Below are positions 1 to 8,834 of a stretch of DNA of 36,291 nucleotides, piece after piece (the stretch's first letter is position 1; each line of letters opens with the position of its first letter). This DNA is from Billgrantia desiderata (lineage in GTDB: Bacteria > Pseudomonadota > Gammaproteobacteria > Pseudomonadales > Halomonadaceae): assembly GCA_011742915.1 (NCBI GenBank), contig JAAQTN010000048.1:1-36291 (forward strand), written 5' to 3'. Both the position numbers and the translations under genes were made by a program. The notes beneath the pieces are model-generated. The model did no database searches and had not been told where the DNA came from. It saw nothing but the letters and a program-made list of their open reading frames with translations.

Positions 1-6
1 GGGCGC

Positions 7-34
7 ATTCTACCGAATCCGCCGTGGGCGTCAA
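7..34 (-). promoter_or_regulatory. Leftward sigma-70 promoter of the stable-RNA type
   Basis: On the minus strand TTGACG (29-34) and TAGAAT (7-12) are separated by 16 bp. The -10 is followed by GCGCCC, the GC-rich discriminator typical of stringently controlled rRNA and tRNA promoters. The bases just upstream of the -35 are A/T-rich (AAAATTCTCAC), like a modest UP element. The transcribed gene would lie left of position 1 and is not visible. That it is a tRNA or rRNA gene is inference from the discriminator. Confidence 0.55.
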
Positions 35-257
35 GTGAGAATTTTGCGAAACGAGCCGAAAAATCCAAACCGGGACAGCCACTTACCACTCTTACCACCG
101 CCTGCGACGTTGCTCGTCACCGGCAGCGGATGCGTACTTTAAGGGGTGCCGACCGATGACGCAACCCTCCGCGTCAAAAAAATATAGCTCAGGATTCAGG
201 CGTCAGCCATGACGGTGATCAATTTTCTCATGCTCGTACACGCCTCGTCAGACGGCC
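35..257. other. Intergenic region downstream of prpD
   Basis: No convincing coding sequence is seen. The stretch holds a short inverted repeat GACGC...GCGTC around 160-176, next to a run of seven A residues on the plus strand. The A/T run lies on the wrong side of the hairpin for a terminator of leftward transcripts. No clear intrinsic terminator for prpD is visible. Confidence 0.5.
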
Positions 258-1742
258 TCAGATGACGAACAGGTCGACGAATCGATGCACCGGCATGGCT
301 TCCAACTGCGCCTGGTCCTGGCACAGGGCGATTATCCGTTCACAGCGTCCGGCCGGAAAGCGAGTCGCCAGATGCCGACGGAATTTTTCCTCGAGAATGG
401 GAATGCCCTCGTCGCGACGTCGCCGGTGACCGATGGGATATTCGACCTCGATGCACTCCGTGGCAGTACCATCACTGAAGAAGACCTGGATGGCATTGGC
501 GATGGAGCGCTTGTCGGCGGCAAGATACTCCTGGGTGTAGCGGGGCTCTTCGACGACCTCCATCTTGTCCCGCAGCACATCGATCAGCGGGTGCTGGCGA
601 TGAAAGTCATCCTCGTAGTGTTCGGCGGTCAGATCGCCGAAGATCAACGGCACGGCGACCATGTACTGCAAGCAGTGGTCACGGTCGGCCGGGTTGGCCA
701 GCTCGCCCTCCTTGGAGATGATGCGAATCGCCGATTCATGAGTGGTGATGACGACCCGCTGGATCTCTGCGAGGCGGTCCTTGACCTGAGGGTGCAAGCG
801 AACTGCCGCCTCGCAGGCGGTCTGGGCATGGAACTCGGCAGGGAAGGCGATCTTGAACAGGATGTTTTCCATCACGTAGGTGCCGAACTCACGCTGGAAG
901 CGGAACTTCCTCTCCCCTTCCGGCTTGATCGCCTGATCCTTGTTGGTCTTGGAGAAGAGTACGTCGTAGAACCCCCACTGCGGTGCGCTGAGCACCCCGG
1001 GAACTCCCATCTCGCCACGCAGGGCAATATCGGCCAGGCGCACGCCGCGAGAGGTGGCGTCTCCCGCCGCCCAGCTCTTGCGCGAGCCGGCGTTGGGCGC
1101 ATGGCGATAGGTGCGCAGACTCTGCCCGTCGACCCAGGCGTGCGACAGCGCCGACAGCAGTTGCTCCCGGCTCGCCCCCATCAGGTGGGCGGCTACCGCC
1201 GTGGATGCCACCTTGACCAGGACCACATGATCCAGGCCAACCCGGTTGAAGGAGTTTTCGAGCGCCAGCACGCCCTGTATCTCGTGAGCCTTGATCATGG
1301 CCTCCAGCACGTCGCGCATGGTCAGCGGCGCCTCGCCCTGGGCGACTCGCTTTTGCGAGAGGTGATCCGCCACGGCGAGAATGGCACCCAGGTTGTCGGA
1401 GGGGTGCCCCCACTCGGCGGCAAGCCAGGTGTCGTTGTAGTCGAGCCAGCGTACGATGCAGCCGATGTCCCAGGCGGCCTTGACCGGGTCCAGGCGGAAG
1501 GCGGTGCCCGGCACCCGGGCGCCGTTCGGCACGACGGTGCCCTCGACTAGCGGCCCCAGGTGTTTGATGCACTCCGGGAAGCGCAGCGCCAGCAGGCCGC
1601 AGCCCAGGGTGTCGACAAGACAGTGGCGCGCGGTTTCCAGCGCCTCTTCGCTCGCGATGCGGTAATCGAGCACGTAATCGGCGATCTTCTGCAGCTCGGG
1701 GTCGTAATCGGGGCGAACGTTGCGTTCGGCGGTGGCGTTCAT
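258..1742 (-). CDS. prpD: 2-methylcitrate dehydratase PrpD
   Basis: This 494-residue cytosolic protein belongs to the MmgE/PrpD family, which dehydrates 2-methylcitrate to 2-methyl-cis-aconitate in propionate breakdown. Its length fits PrpD (about 480-500 residues), and family stretches such as [19 protein letters not shown] and [20 protein letters not shown] are present. I chose the ATG at 1742 because AGGAGG lies 4-10 bases upstream; the GTG 39 bases earlier lacks this support. It is the last gene of the leftward prp cluster. The 94-bp gap to prpF holds an intrinsic terminator, so its expression may be partly uncoupled. AcnD with PrpF can carry out the same dehydration, so PrpD may be redundant here or handle another stereoisomer (inference). 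Confidence 0.93.
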   Translation of the reverse strand: MNATAERNVRPDYDPELQKIADYVLDYRIASEEALETARHCLVDTLGCGLLALRFPECIKHLGPLVEGTVVPNGARVPGTAFRLDPVKAAWDIGCIVRWLDYNDTWLAAEWGHPSDNLGAILAVADHLSQKRVAQGEAPLTMRDVLEAMIKAHEIQGVLALENSFNRVGLDHVVLVKVASTAVAAHLMGASREQLLSALSHAWVDGQSLRTYRHAPNAGSRKSWAAGDATSRGVRLADIALRGEMGVPGVLSAPQWGFYDVLFSKTNKDQAIKPEGERKFRFQREFGTYVMENILFKIAFPAEFHAQTACEAAVRLHPQVKDRLAEIQRVVITTHESAIRIISKEGELANPADRDHCLQYMVAVPLIFGDLTAEHYEDDFHRQHPLIDVLRDKMEVVEEPRYTQEYLAADKRSIANAIQVFFSDGTATECIEVEYPIGHRRRRDEGIPILEEKFRRHLATRFPAGRCERIIALCQDQAQLEAMPVHRFVDLFVI

Positions 1743-1786
1743 GCTTCCTCCTGTCGCAGGCTCGATGACGTCTCCCCTCACTATAG

Positions 1787-1816
1787 AAAACGCCCCGGAT
1801 CATGCGATCCGGGGCG
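1787..1816 (-). terminator. Intrinsic terminator between prpF and prpD
   Basis: There is a perfect 11-bp stem (CGCCCCGGATC at 1791-1801, GATCCGGGGCG at 1806-1816) with a 4-base loop. Read leftward it is followed by TTTTCT. It lies 20 bp after the prpF stop and 45 bp before the prpD start, inside an otherwise co-directional cluster. Immediately after it is TATAGT (1780-1785, minus strand), a possible -10 for separate prpD transcription, but I see no good -35. Confidence 0.75.
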
Positions 1817-1836
1817 CTTGTCGTTGCGGCGAATGA

Positions 1837-3015
1837 CTAGAAAGCGTCGCCGGGAATGCGCACCCATCCTTCCATCAGCACTCGCGCACTGCGGCTCATC
1901 ACGGCCTTGGTTGCCGTCCACTGCCCTGCCGTCTGCGAGGCTTCCGCGCCGACTCGCAGCGTGCCCGAGGGGTGTCCGAAGTGCACCGAGTTACGCTCGC
2001 CACCGCCAGCCGCCAGGTTGACCAGGGTGCCGGGTACCGCCGCTGCCGTGGCAATGGCCACTGCCGCCGTGCCCATCATGGCATGGTGCAGCTTGCCCAT
2101 GGAGAGCGCGCGCACGACGAGGTCGATATCGCCTGCCTTGATCGCCTTGCCACTGGAGGCGACATAGTCGGCCGGCGGCGCGACAAAGGCGACCTTGGGC
2201 GTGTGCTGACGTTCGGCCGCCTCGCTGACCTCCTTGATCAGCCCCATGCGCACCGCGGCGTGGGCGCGAATCGATTCGAACATCGCCAGCGCCCGGGTAT
2301 CGCCGTTGATCGCCTCCTGCAGCTCGGTGCCGCTATAGCCGATCGCCCCGGCGTTGACGAAGACCGTCGGAATACCGGCATTGATCATGGTGGCTTCGAG
2401 GGTTCCCACTCCCGGCACCTCGAGCTCGTCGACCAAATTGCCGGTGGGGAACATGGCGCCTTCGCCGTCGGCCGGGTCCATGAATTCGACCGCCACTTCG
2501 GCAGCCGGGAAGGTCACGCCGTCGAGCTCGAAGTCGCCGGTCTCCTGCACCTGCCCGTTGGTGATGGGTACCCGAGAGACGATGGTCTTGCCGATATTGG
2601 CCTGCCAGATGCGCACCGTGGCGATGCCGTTCTCGGGGATGCGCGAAGGGTCCACCAGACCGTTGCTGATGGCGAAGGGACCGACGGCGGCGGAGAGGTT
2701 GCCGCAGTTGCCACTCCAGTCGACGAAGGGCTTGTCGATGGAGACCTGACCGAACAGGTAGTCGACGTCATGGTCGGCGCTTTCGCTCTTCGACAGAATC
2801 ACCGTCTTGCTGGTACTGGAGGTGGCCCCGCCCATGCCATCGATCTGCTTCTGGTAGGGGTCGGGGCTGCCGATCACCCGCAGCAGCAGCGCATCGCGGG
2901 CAGGCCCGGGCTTCTGTGCCGCCTCGGGCAGGTCATCCAGACGGAAGAAGACGCCCTTGCTGGTGCCGCCACGCATGTAGGTGGCGGGAATCTTGATTTG
3001 AGGAACGTTAGCCAT
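1837..3015 (-). CDS. prpF: PrpF, AcnD-accessory 2-methylaconitate isomerase
   Basis: This 392-residue protein has a diaminopimelate-epimerase-like fold. PrpF is required with AcnD for the AcnD-dependent methylcitrate route and acts as a 2-methylaconitate cis-trans isomerase. The N-terminal signature TYMRGGTSKGVFF, the DGMGGATSSTSKTVI segment and the GNCGNLSAAVGPFAI segment with its conserved cysteine are family hallmarks. The length matches PrpF (about 390-397). The ATG at 3015 directly precedes the family-typical start; the ribosome site upstream is weak. It sits 67 bp after acnD with a GC hairpin between. Confidence 0.93.
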   Translation of the reverse strand: MANVPQIKIPATYMRGGTSKGVFFRLDDLPEAAQKPGPARDALLLRVIGSPDPYQKQIDGMGGATSSTSKTVILSKSESADHDVDYLFGQVSIDKPFVDWSGNCGNLSAAVGPFAISNGLVDPSRIPENGIATVRIWQANIGKTIVSRVPITNGQVQETGDFELDGVTFPAAEVAVEFMDPADGEGAMFPTGNLVDELEVPGVGTLEATMINAGIPTVFVNAGAIGYSGTELQEAINGDTRALAMFESIRAHAAVRMGLIKEVSEAAERQHTPKVAFVAPPADYVASSGKAIKAGDIDLVVRALSMGKLHHAMMGTAAVAIATAAAVPGTLVNLAAGGGERNSVHFGHPSGTLRVGAEASQTAGQWTATKAVMSRSARVLMEGWVRIPGDAF

Positions 3016-3042
3016 GGCACTCGCTTCGTGAAATGACGGAGA

Positions 3043-3064
3043 GCCCCGGCGATGGCACCGGGGC
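3043..3064 (-). terminator. GC hairpin between acnD and prpF
   Basis: GCCCCGG (3058-3064 read leftward) pairs with CCGGGGC (3043-3049). Two more pairs, one of them a wobble, extend the stem to 9 bp with a CCAT loop. The downstream leftward sequence TCTCCGTCATTT has only a poor T-run. This is therefore a weak terminator, an attenuator, or a 3'-end stabiliser for the prpBC-acnD transcript. Confidence 0.4.
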
Positions 3065-3082
3065 GTTCACGCGATAGGTGAA

Positions 3083-5692
3083 TCAGGCCACCGCTTCGGA
3101 CTCGAGGAAGTCCTGGGCGAAGCGCTGCAGCACCCCACCGGCGGAGTAGACGGAAACCTCCTCGGCGGTATCGAGGCGACACAGCACCGGCACGCGTTCG
3201 CTGTTGCCGCCGGCACGATGAATCACCAGGGTCAAGGTCGCTCCCGGCGCCGGCTTGCCTTCGACGTCATAGGTTTCGGTGCCGTCGAGCTTGAGCGTAT
3301 GTCGCGTGGTGCCCTCCTGGAACTGCAGCGGCATCACGCCCATGCCCACCAGGTTGGTGCGGTGGATGCGCTCGAAGCCCTCGGCGACGATCGCTTCCAC
3401 GCCGGCCAGCGCCACGCCCTTGGCCGCCCAGTCACGCGAGCTGCCCTGGCCGTAGTCGGCCCCGGCGATGACGATCAGCGGCTGGCCGCGTTCCATGTAG
3501 GTCTCGATGGCCTCCCACATGCGGGTGACCTTGCCTTCCGGCTCGATACGCGCCAGCGAACCCTGGATCACCTCGCCCTTCTCGTCCCGCACCATCTCGT
3601 TGAACAGCTTGGGGTTGGCCAGGGTCGCCCGCTGCGCGGTGAGATGGTCGCCGCGGTGGGTGGCGTAGGAGTTGAAGTCCTCCTCCGGCAGGCCCATCTT
3701 GGCCAGGTACTCGCCCGCCGCGCTGTCCAGCAGGATGGCGTTGGAGGGCGACAGGTGGTCGGTGGTGATGTTGTCCGGCAGGATCGCCAGCGGCCGCATG
3801 CCCTTCAGGCCGCGCTCACGCGCCATGTTGCCCTCCCAGTAGGGCGGACGACGAATGTAGGTGCTCTGCGGGCGCCAGTCGTAGAGCGGGCTCTTGGCCT
3901 GCTCCACTTCGTCCAGATTGAACATCGGGATGTAGACCTGCTTGAACTGCTCAGGCTTCACGTACTCGCCGACGATGGCATCGATCTCCTCGTCGCTGGG
4001 CCACAGGTCCTTGAGGGTGACGGGGTTGCCGGCCTTGTCGTAGCCCAGCGCGTCCTTTTCGATGTCGAAGCGCACCGTACCCGCAATGGCGTAGGCCACC
4101 ACCAGCGGCGGCGAGGCCAGGAAGGCCTGCTTGGCATAGGGATGAATGCGCCCGTCGAAGTTGCGGTTGCCGGACAGCACTGCGGTGGCGTAGAGGTCGC
4201 GGTCGATGATCTCCTGCTGGATCTCCGGACGCAGCGCACCGGACATGCCGTTGCAGGTGGTGCAGGCGTAGGCGACGATGCCGAAGCCGAGCTTCTCGAG
4301 TTCCGGCAGCAGGCCGGCCTCCTCCAGATAGAGGCGCGCGACCTTGGACCCCGGGGCGAAGGACGACTTCACCCACGGCTTGCGTACCAGGCCCAGTTCG
4401 TTGGCCTTCTTGGCCAGCAGCCCCGCGGCTACGACGTTGCGCGGGTTGGAGGTATTGGTGCAACTGGTGATGGCGGCGATGATCACCGCGCCGTCGGGCA
4501 TCCTGCCGGCCTTCTCCTCGGCCAGCGCCAGCTCCAGGTTCACGGCGATGCCGCGCTCGGCCAGCGCCGAGGTCGGCAGACGACGATGGGGGTTGGAAGG
4601 CCCGGCCAGGTTGCGCTCGACGGTGGAGAGGTCGAAGGTCAGCACCCGTTCGTATTGCACGTTCTTCAGGCTGTCGGCCCACAGCCCCACGGTCTTGGCG
4701 TAGTTCTCGACCAGTGCTACCTGCTCCGGCTCGCGGCCGGTGATGGTCAGATAATCGAGGGTCTGCTGGTCGATGTAGAACATCGCCGCGGTGGCACCGT
4801 ACTCCGGCGTCATGTTGGAGATGGTGGCGCGGTCGCCGATGGTGAGGCTGTCGGCGCCTTCGCCGAAGAACTCCAGGTAGGCGCCCACCACCCGCTCCTG
4901 ACGCAGGAACTCGGTGATCGCCAGCACGATGTCGGTCGCGGTGATGCCGGACTGGCGCTTGCCGGTCAGCTCCACGCCGACGATGTCGGGCAGGCGCATC
5001 ATCGAGGGGCGCCCGAGCATCACGGTCTCGGCCTCGAGCCCGCCGACGCCGATGGCGATGACGCCCAGGCAGTCGATGTGCGGGGTGTGGCTGTCGGTAC
5101 CCACGCAGGTGTCGGGATAGGCCACACCGTCGCGGGCCTGGATCACCGGCGACATCTTCTCCAGGTTGATCTGGTGCATGATGCCGTTGCCGGCGGGGAT
5201 CACGTCGACGTTCTTGAACGCGGTGCGGGTCCAGTCGATGAAATGAAAGCGATCCTCGTTGCGGCGGTCCTCGATGGCACGGTTCTTGGCGAAGGCATCG
5301 GGATCGTCGCCGCCGCACTCCACGGCCAGGGAGTGGTCGACGATCAACTGGGTCGGCACCACCGGGTTGACCTTGGACGGGTCGCCACCCTTCTCGGCGA
5401 TGGCATCGCGCAGGCCGGCCAGGTCGACCAGCGCCGTCTGGCCGAGGATGTCATGGCACACCACTCGCGCCGGGTACCAGGGGAAGTCCAGGTCGCGCCT
5501 GCGCTCGATCAGCTGCTTGAGCGCATCGGTGAGCAGCTCCGGCTCGCAGCGGCGTACCAGCTGCTCGGCCAATACGCGAGAGGTATAAGGAAGGGTGTCG
5601 TAGGCACCGGGCTGGATCTCCTCGACGGCCTCACGCACGTCGAAGTAGTCCAGCTCGGTGCCGGGAAGCGGTTTACGGTATTGAGTGTTCAT
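3083..5692 (-). CDS. acnD: Fe/S-dependent 2-methylisocitrate dehydratase AcnD
   Basis: This 869-residue aconitase-family enzyme converts 2-methylcitrate and 2-methyl-cis-aconitate intermediates in the propionate pathway. The [4Fe-4S] cysteines are visible in SCTNTSNP (about residue 411) and CTTCNGMSG (about 475-478). The C-terminal swivel domain carries GADYGQGSSRDWAAKG. The length (869) and the position between prpC and prpF identify AcnD rather than AcnA. The open frame runs far upstream over prpC on the same strand. The real start is ATG at 5692, beginning MNTQYRKPLPG, with only a weak GAAGAC before it. It lies 82 bp downstream of prpC. Confidence 0.93.
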   Translation of the reverse strand: MNTQYRKPLPGTELDYFDVREAVEEIQPGAYDTLPYTSRVLAEQLVRRCEPELLTDALKQLIERRRDLDFPWYPARVVCHDILGQTALVDLAGLRDAIAEKGGDPSKVNPVVPTQLIVDHSLAVECGGDDPDAFAKNRAIEDRRNEDRFHFIDWTRTAFKNVDVIPAGNGIMHQINLEKMSPVIQARDGVAYPDTCVGTDSHTPHIDCLGVIAIGVGGLEAETVMLGRPSMMRLPDIVGVELTGKRQSGITATDIVLAITEFLRQERVVGAYLEFFGEGADSLTIGDRATISNMTPEYGATAAMFYIDQQTLDYLTITGREPEQVALVENYAKTVGLWADSLKNVQYERVLTFDLSTVERNLAGPSNPHRRLPTSALAERGIAVNLELALAEEKAGRMPDGAVIIAAITSCTNTSNPRNVVAAGLLAKKANELGLVRKPWVKSSFAPGSKVARLYLEEAGLLPELEKLGFGIVAYACTTCNGMSGALRPEIQQEIIDRDLYATAVLSGNRNFDGRIHPYAKQAFLASPPLVVAYAIAGTVRFDIEKDALGYDKAGNPVTLKDLWPSDEEIDAIVGEYVKPEQFKQVYIPMFNLDEVEQAKSPLYDWRPQSTYIRRPPYWEGNMARERGLKGMRPLAILPDNITTDHLSPSNAILLDSAAGEYLAKMGLPEEDFNSYATHRGDHLTAQRATLANPKLFNEMVRDEKGEVIQGSLARIEPEGKVTRMWEAIETYMERGQPLIVIAGADYGQGSSRDWAAKGVALAGVEAIVAEGFERIHRTNLVGMGVMPLQFQEGTTRHTLKLDGTETYDVEGKPAPGATLTLVIHRAGGNSERVPVLCRLDTAEEVSVYSAGGVLQRFAQDFLESEAVA

Positions 5693-5774
5693 GAGTCGAC
5701 GGTCTTCGCGTGGTGTTGGATCGGGCGGGCGAGGGAGAGAGACGGCCCGCAGGCCGCCTCGTGCGGACACTGGC

Positions 5775-6902
5775 TCAGTCACGCTCCTCGATCGGCACCC
5801 ATTGGCTCTTCTCCGGGCCGATGTAGTCGGCACTGGGGCGAATGATGCGGTTATTGGCGCGCTGCTCGAAGACATGGGCACACCAGCCGGTAACGCGCGA
5901 ACAGACGAAGATCGGCGTGAACAGCTTGGTGGGAATGTCCATGAAGTGATAGGCGCTGGCGTGGAAGAAGTCGGCGTTGCAGAACAGCTTCTTCTCGCGC
6001 CACATGACATCCTCGACCCGCACGGAGACGGGATAGAGCACGGTGTCGCCGACGTCCTGTGCGAGCCGCTCGGACCACTCCTTGATGATGGCATTGCGCG
6101 GGTCGGACTCGCGATAGATCGCGTGGCCGAAGCCCATGATCTTCTCCTTGCGCTCGAGCATGCCCATGATCTCGCGCTCGGCCTCTTCCGGCGACTTCCA
6201 GTTCTCGATCATGTCCATGGCCGCCTCGTTGGCACCGCCGTGCAGCGGGCCGCGCAGCGAGCCGATGGCGCCGGTCACGCAGGAGTGCATGTCGGAGAGC
6301 GTCGAGGCGCAGACGCGCGCCGTGAAGGTCGAGGCGTTGAACTCGTGCTCGGCATAGAGAATGAGCGAGACGTTCATTACCCGGGCATGCAGCTCGGAGG
6401 GCGCTTCGTCACGCAGCAGGTGCAGGAAGTGAGCGCCTACGGACTCGTCGTCGGTCTCGGTCTCGATGCGCACGCCGTCATGGCTGAAGCGGTACCAGTA
6501 GCAGATGATCGAAGGCAGCACCGCCAGCAGACGGTCGGAAACGTCCTGCTGCTGATCGAAGCTCTCCTCGGTCTCCAGATTGCCGAGCATGGAGGCGCCG
6601 GTACGCATCACGTCCATGGGGTGGGCGCTGGCCGGGATCTGCTCGAGCACGGTCTTGAGTGCCTGAGGCAGGCCGCGCAGCCCCTTGAGCTTGGTCACGT
6701 AGGCATCGAGCTCGGCCTGGTTGGGCAGCTTGCCCTTGAGCAGCAGGTAGGCGACCTCTTCGAAGCGCGCCTTCTCGGCCAGCTCCTTGATGTCATAGCC
6801 GCGATAGGTCAGGCCGGAGCCGGTCTTGCCGACGGTACACAGGGCCGTACTGCCGGCGCTCTGGCCGCGCAGGCCGGCGCCACCGATGGGTTTGTCTACC
6901 AT
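5775..6902 (-). CDS. prpC: 2-methylcitrate synthase PrpC
   Basis: This 375-residue citrate-synthase-family enzyme condenses propionyl-CoA with oxaloacetate to 2-methylcitrate. Family motifs include GSTALCTVG and TYRGYDIKELAE at the N-terminus, LHGGANEAAMDMI with its active-site histidine, and GFGHAIYRESDPR with the second histidine. The length equals the usual PrpC (about 375), shorter than hexameric GltA. The ATG at 6902 is preceded by AAGGAG at good spacing. It follows prpB by 46 bp. Confidence 0.95.
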   Translation of the reverse strand: MVDKPIGGAGLRGQSAGSTALCTVGKTGSGLTYRGYDIKELAEKARFEEVAYLLLKGKLPNQAELDAYVTKLKGLRGLPQALKTVLEQIPASAHPMDVMRTGASMLGNLETEESFDQQQDVSDRLLAVLPSIICYWYRFSHDGVRIETETDDESVGAHFLHLLRDEAPSELHARVMNVSLILYAEHEFNASTFTARVCASTLSDMHSCVTGAIGSLRGPLHGGANEAAMDMIENWKSPEEAEREIMGMLERKEKIMGFGHAIYRESDPRNAIIKEWSERLAQDVGDTVLYPVSVRVEDVMWREKKLFCNADFFHASAYHFMDIPTKLFTPIFVCSRVTGWCAHVFEQRANNRIIRPSADYIGPEKSQWVPIEERD

Positions 6903-6948
6903 GTCGAGTCTCCTTGGTCTGGCGTGTTCTTGTCGTCGTAGCGAGGGG

Positions 6949-7854
6949 TCAGGCGTTATCGCCTTTCCCGGAAAGCTGGTTTTCAGCAAACAGCGCATCG
7001 AGCTTCTGCTCGAAGGCGTGATAGTTGAGGAAGTCGTAAAGCTCGTCGCGGGTCTGCATCAGCTCGACCACGTCACGCTGATGCCCCTTTTCATGAATGC
7101 TCCGATAGACCTTCAGCGCCGCCGCGTTCATCGCGCGGAAGGCCGACAGCGGATAGAGCACCATGCGACAGCCCACCTCGCCGAGTTCCTGCTGGGTGAA
7201 CAGCGGCGTGGCGCCGAACTCGGTGATGTTGGCCAGGATCGGCGCATCGACCCGCTCACAGAAGGCGCGATAGTCATCCAGGGTGTGCACCGCTTCGGCA
7301 AAGATGGCGTCGGCGCCGGCCTCGATGCAGGCATTGGCGCGCTCGATGGCGGCGTCGAGCCCCTCCTTCTGGAAGGCATCGGTGCGCGCGATCAGATAGA
7401 AGTCCGGGTCGATGCGGGCATCGGCCGCGGCCTTGATGCGGTCGACCATCTCCTGCTTGGAGACGATCTCCTTGTTGGGACGGTGGCCGCAACGCTTCTG
7501 TGCCACCTGATCCTCGAGGTGCACGGCGGCCACGCCGGCGCGCTGCATCTCCTTGACGGTGCGCGCGATGTTGAAGGCCCCACCCCAGCCGGTATCGATG
7601 TCCACCAGCAGCGGCAGATCGGTGGCACCGCAGATCCGATGCGCATCCTGCACCACGTCGTTCATGCTGGTCATGCCCAGATCGGGCAGCCCGAAGGAAG
7701 CGTTGGCCACCCCACCGCCGGAAAGATAGATGGCCTGATGACCCACGCGCTCGGCCATCATGGCGGTATAGGCATTGATGGTACCGACGATAGGCAGCGG
7801 GCGATTGGCCTCGAGGGCGGCACGAAAACGAGCGCCGGGGGTGGGTTGTGTCAT
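6949..7854 (-). CDS. prpB: Methylisocitrate lyase PrpB
   Basis: This 301-residue enzyme of the isocitrate-lyase/PEP-mutase family cleaves 2-methylisocitrate to pyruvate and succinate, the last step of the cycle. It has the Mg-binding DIDTGWGG segment (Asp85, Asp87) and the catalytic-loop motif KRCGHRPNK with Cys122. AGAGGA precedes the ATG at 7854. It is the first enzyme gene of the cluster, 32 bp after the GntR regulator. Confidence 0.95.
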   Translation of the reverse strand: MTQPTPGARFRAALEANRPLPIVGTINAYTAMMAERVGHQAIYLSGGGVANASFGLPDLGMTSMNDVVQDAHRICGATDLPLLVDIDTGWGGAFNIARTVKEMQRAGVAAVHLEDQVAQKRCGHRPNKEIVSKQEMVDRIKAAADARIDPDFYLIARTDAFQKEGLDAAIERANACIEAGADAIFAEAVHTLDDYRAFCERVDAPILANITEFGATPLFTQQELGEVGCRMVLYPLSAFRAMNAAALKVYRSIHEKGHQRDVVELMQTRDELYDFLNYHAFEQKLDALFAENQLSGKGDNA

Positions 7855-7886
7855 GACGGAATTCCTCTTGATATTCGGACGGGCTT

Positions 7887-8600
7887 CTAAACGGTTTCTT
7901 CGGCCTGCTGCTGCTTGAGGATGGCGGCGTAACGGTCGGCCACGTTGGCCCGCGAGGCGCTGACATGGCGACGCATCAGCAGCTCGGCCAGCTCGGCATC
8001 GCCGGCTTCGATGGCATCGACGATGCGATGGTGCTCGACGAAGGCCCGCTGCGGCCGGGTACCGCTGGCGCTGAACTGAGTACGGTAGAGCCGCACCAGG
8101 TAATAGAGGTCATCGCACAGCATGGTCATCAACATGCGGTTGTGACTGCCCTGGACGATGCGATAATGAAAATCGAGGTCGCCTTCGCGCTGATAGTAGG
8201 CTTCGCCACTCTTGAGATCGGCCTGTCGTTCGTGCAGCGCCAGCACCTCGCGCAGCCCGGCGATCTCCTCGCGGGTCATGTTTTGGGCGGCCAGGCGAGC
8301 GGCCATGCTCTCCAGTGCCTCGCGCACGTCGAACAGCTCGAGCAGCTCCTTCATCGAGAGCTTGACCACCCGGGCGCCGACATGCGGCACCCGCTCGATC
8401 AGGCGGTGGGCCTCCAGCCGGCGCATCGCCTCGCGCAGCGGGCCACGGGAGATACCGTAGGTCTTCGACAGACCCGGCTCGGTGATCTTGCTGCCAGGCG
8501 CCAGCTCACCGCGGACGATGGCATCCTGTAGCTGATGAAAGACCCGTTCGGCCAGGGTGCGGACTTCAGGGGCTGTCTGTTCTGGAGCGACTGAGTTCAT
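7887..8600 (-). CDS. GntR-family (FadR-type FCD) regulator of the prp operon
   Basis: This 237-residue regulator has an N-terminal winged helix (about residues 15-80, with the [20 protein letters not shown] region) and a C-terminal all-helical FCD ligand domain. That domain has the expected Asp/His ligands (for example FDVREALE and [14 protein letters not shown]). It leads the prp genes, so control of propionate catabolism, probably by repression relieved by a cycle intermediate, is likely. A TTG five codons earlier is in frame, but the predicted promoter (-10 at 8631-8636) would start transcription only about 9 bases before it, so I chose the ATG at 8600. The short leader lacks an obvious Shine-Dalgarno and holds a perfect palindrome, suggesting autoregulation. 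Confidence 0.88.
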   Translation of the reverse strand: MNSVAPEQTAPEVRTLAERVFHQLQDAIVRGELAPGSKITEPGLSKTYGISRGPLREAMRRLEAHRLIERVPHVGARVVKLSMKELLELFDVREALESMAARLAAQNMTREEIAGLREVLALHERQADLKSGEAYYQREGDLDFHYRIVQGSHNRMLMTMLCDDLYYLVRLYRTQFSASGTRPQRAFVEHHRIVDAIEAGDAELAELLMRRHVSASRANVADRYAAILKQQQAEETV

Positions 8601-8603
8601 GGC

Positions 8604-8617
8604 AATTGTCGACAATT
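8604..8617. promoter_or_regulatory. Perfect 14-bp palindromic operator
   Basis: AATTGTCGACAATT is a perfect palindrome in the gntR leader, between the predicted transcription start (about 8624) and the ATG. Its core TTGTCGACAA recurs imperfectly at 8693-8703 and 8723-8733. FadR-type GntR proteins bind short palindromes of this size, so it is a likely self-operator (inference). Confidence 0.6.
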
Positions 8618-8630
8618 AAGGAATGAAGAA

Positions 8631-8659
8631 ACTTTAGACATTGCTCTGGCACGGGTCAA
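8631..8659 (-). promoter_or_regulatory. Sigma-70 promoter of gntR-prp
   Basis: On the minus strand TTGACC (8654-8659) and TAAAGT (8631-8636) are spaced by exactly 17 bp, giving a start near 8624. The palindromic operator lies just downstream, well placed to block transcription. Confidence 0.6.
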
Positions 8660-8692
8660 CCTTCCTCCAGCCGCCATTTCGTACGCCTTTGG

Positions 8693-8733
8693 TTGTAGAC
8701 AATGAGAAAGCGCGCAGCTACGGTGTCGACAAT
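8693..8733. promoter_or_regulatory. Two imperfect copies of the GntR operator
   Basis: TTGTAGACAAT (8693-8703) and GTGTCGACAAT (8723-8733) each match the core of the 8604-8617 palindrome with one or two differences. Their centres are 30 bp apart. They lie upstream of the gntR -35 and between the divergent gntR and pabB genes. A further inverted repeat (TTGACGAC/GTCGTTAA) is at 8744-8761. Confidence 0.5.
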
Positions 8734-8777
8734 CGTCTCAGCGTTGACGACAAGTCGTTAACAGGCCAACGACTTTC

Positions 8778-8806
8778 ACGACAAAAGGCTCGCCACCCCC
8801 TAGAAT
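8778..8806 (+). promoter_or_regulatory. Possible pabB promoter
   Basis: ACGACA (8778-8783) and TAGAAT (8801-8806) are separated by 17 bp. This -10 would place the transcript start after the ATG at 8805, supporting the internal ATG at 8835 as the pabB start. Confidence 0.45.
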
Positions 8807-8834
8807 GAGTCGCCTGTTCCGAAAGGCCCCCCTG

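Noticed and set aside
155..190. GACGC/GCGTC inverted repeat with A-run as a prpD terminator
   Set aside because: Read leftward the T-run precedes the hairpin, and the loop is long relative to the 5-bp stem.
3218..5845. Long plus-strand open frame opposite acnD
   Set aside because: It is the antisense shadow of acnD, rich in His/Gly/Val with no domain, while acnD has all aconitase motifs.
8601..8615. Upstream TTG start for the GntR regulator
   Set aside because: It would lie about nine bases from the predicted transcript start and inside the palindromic operator; the ATG at 8600 is more plausible.
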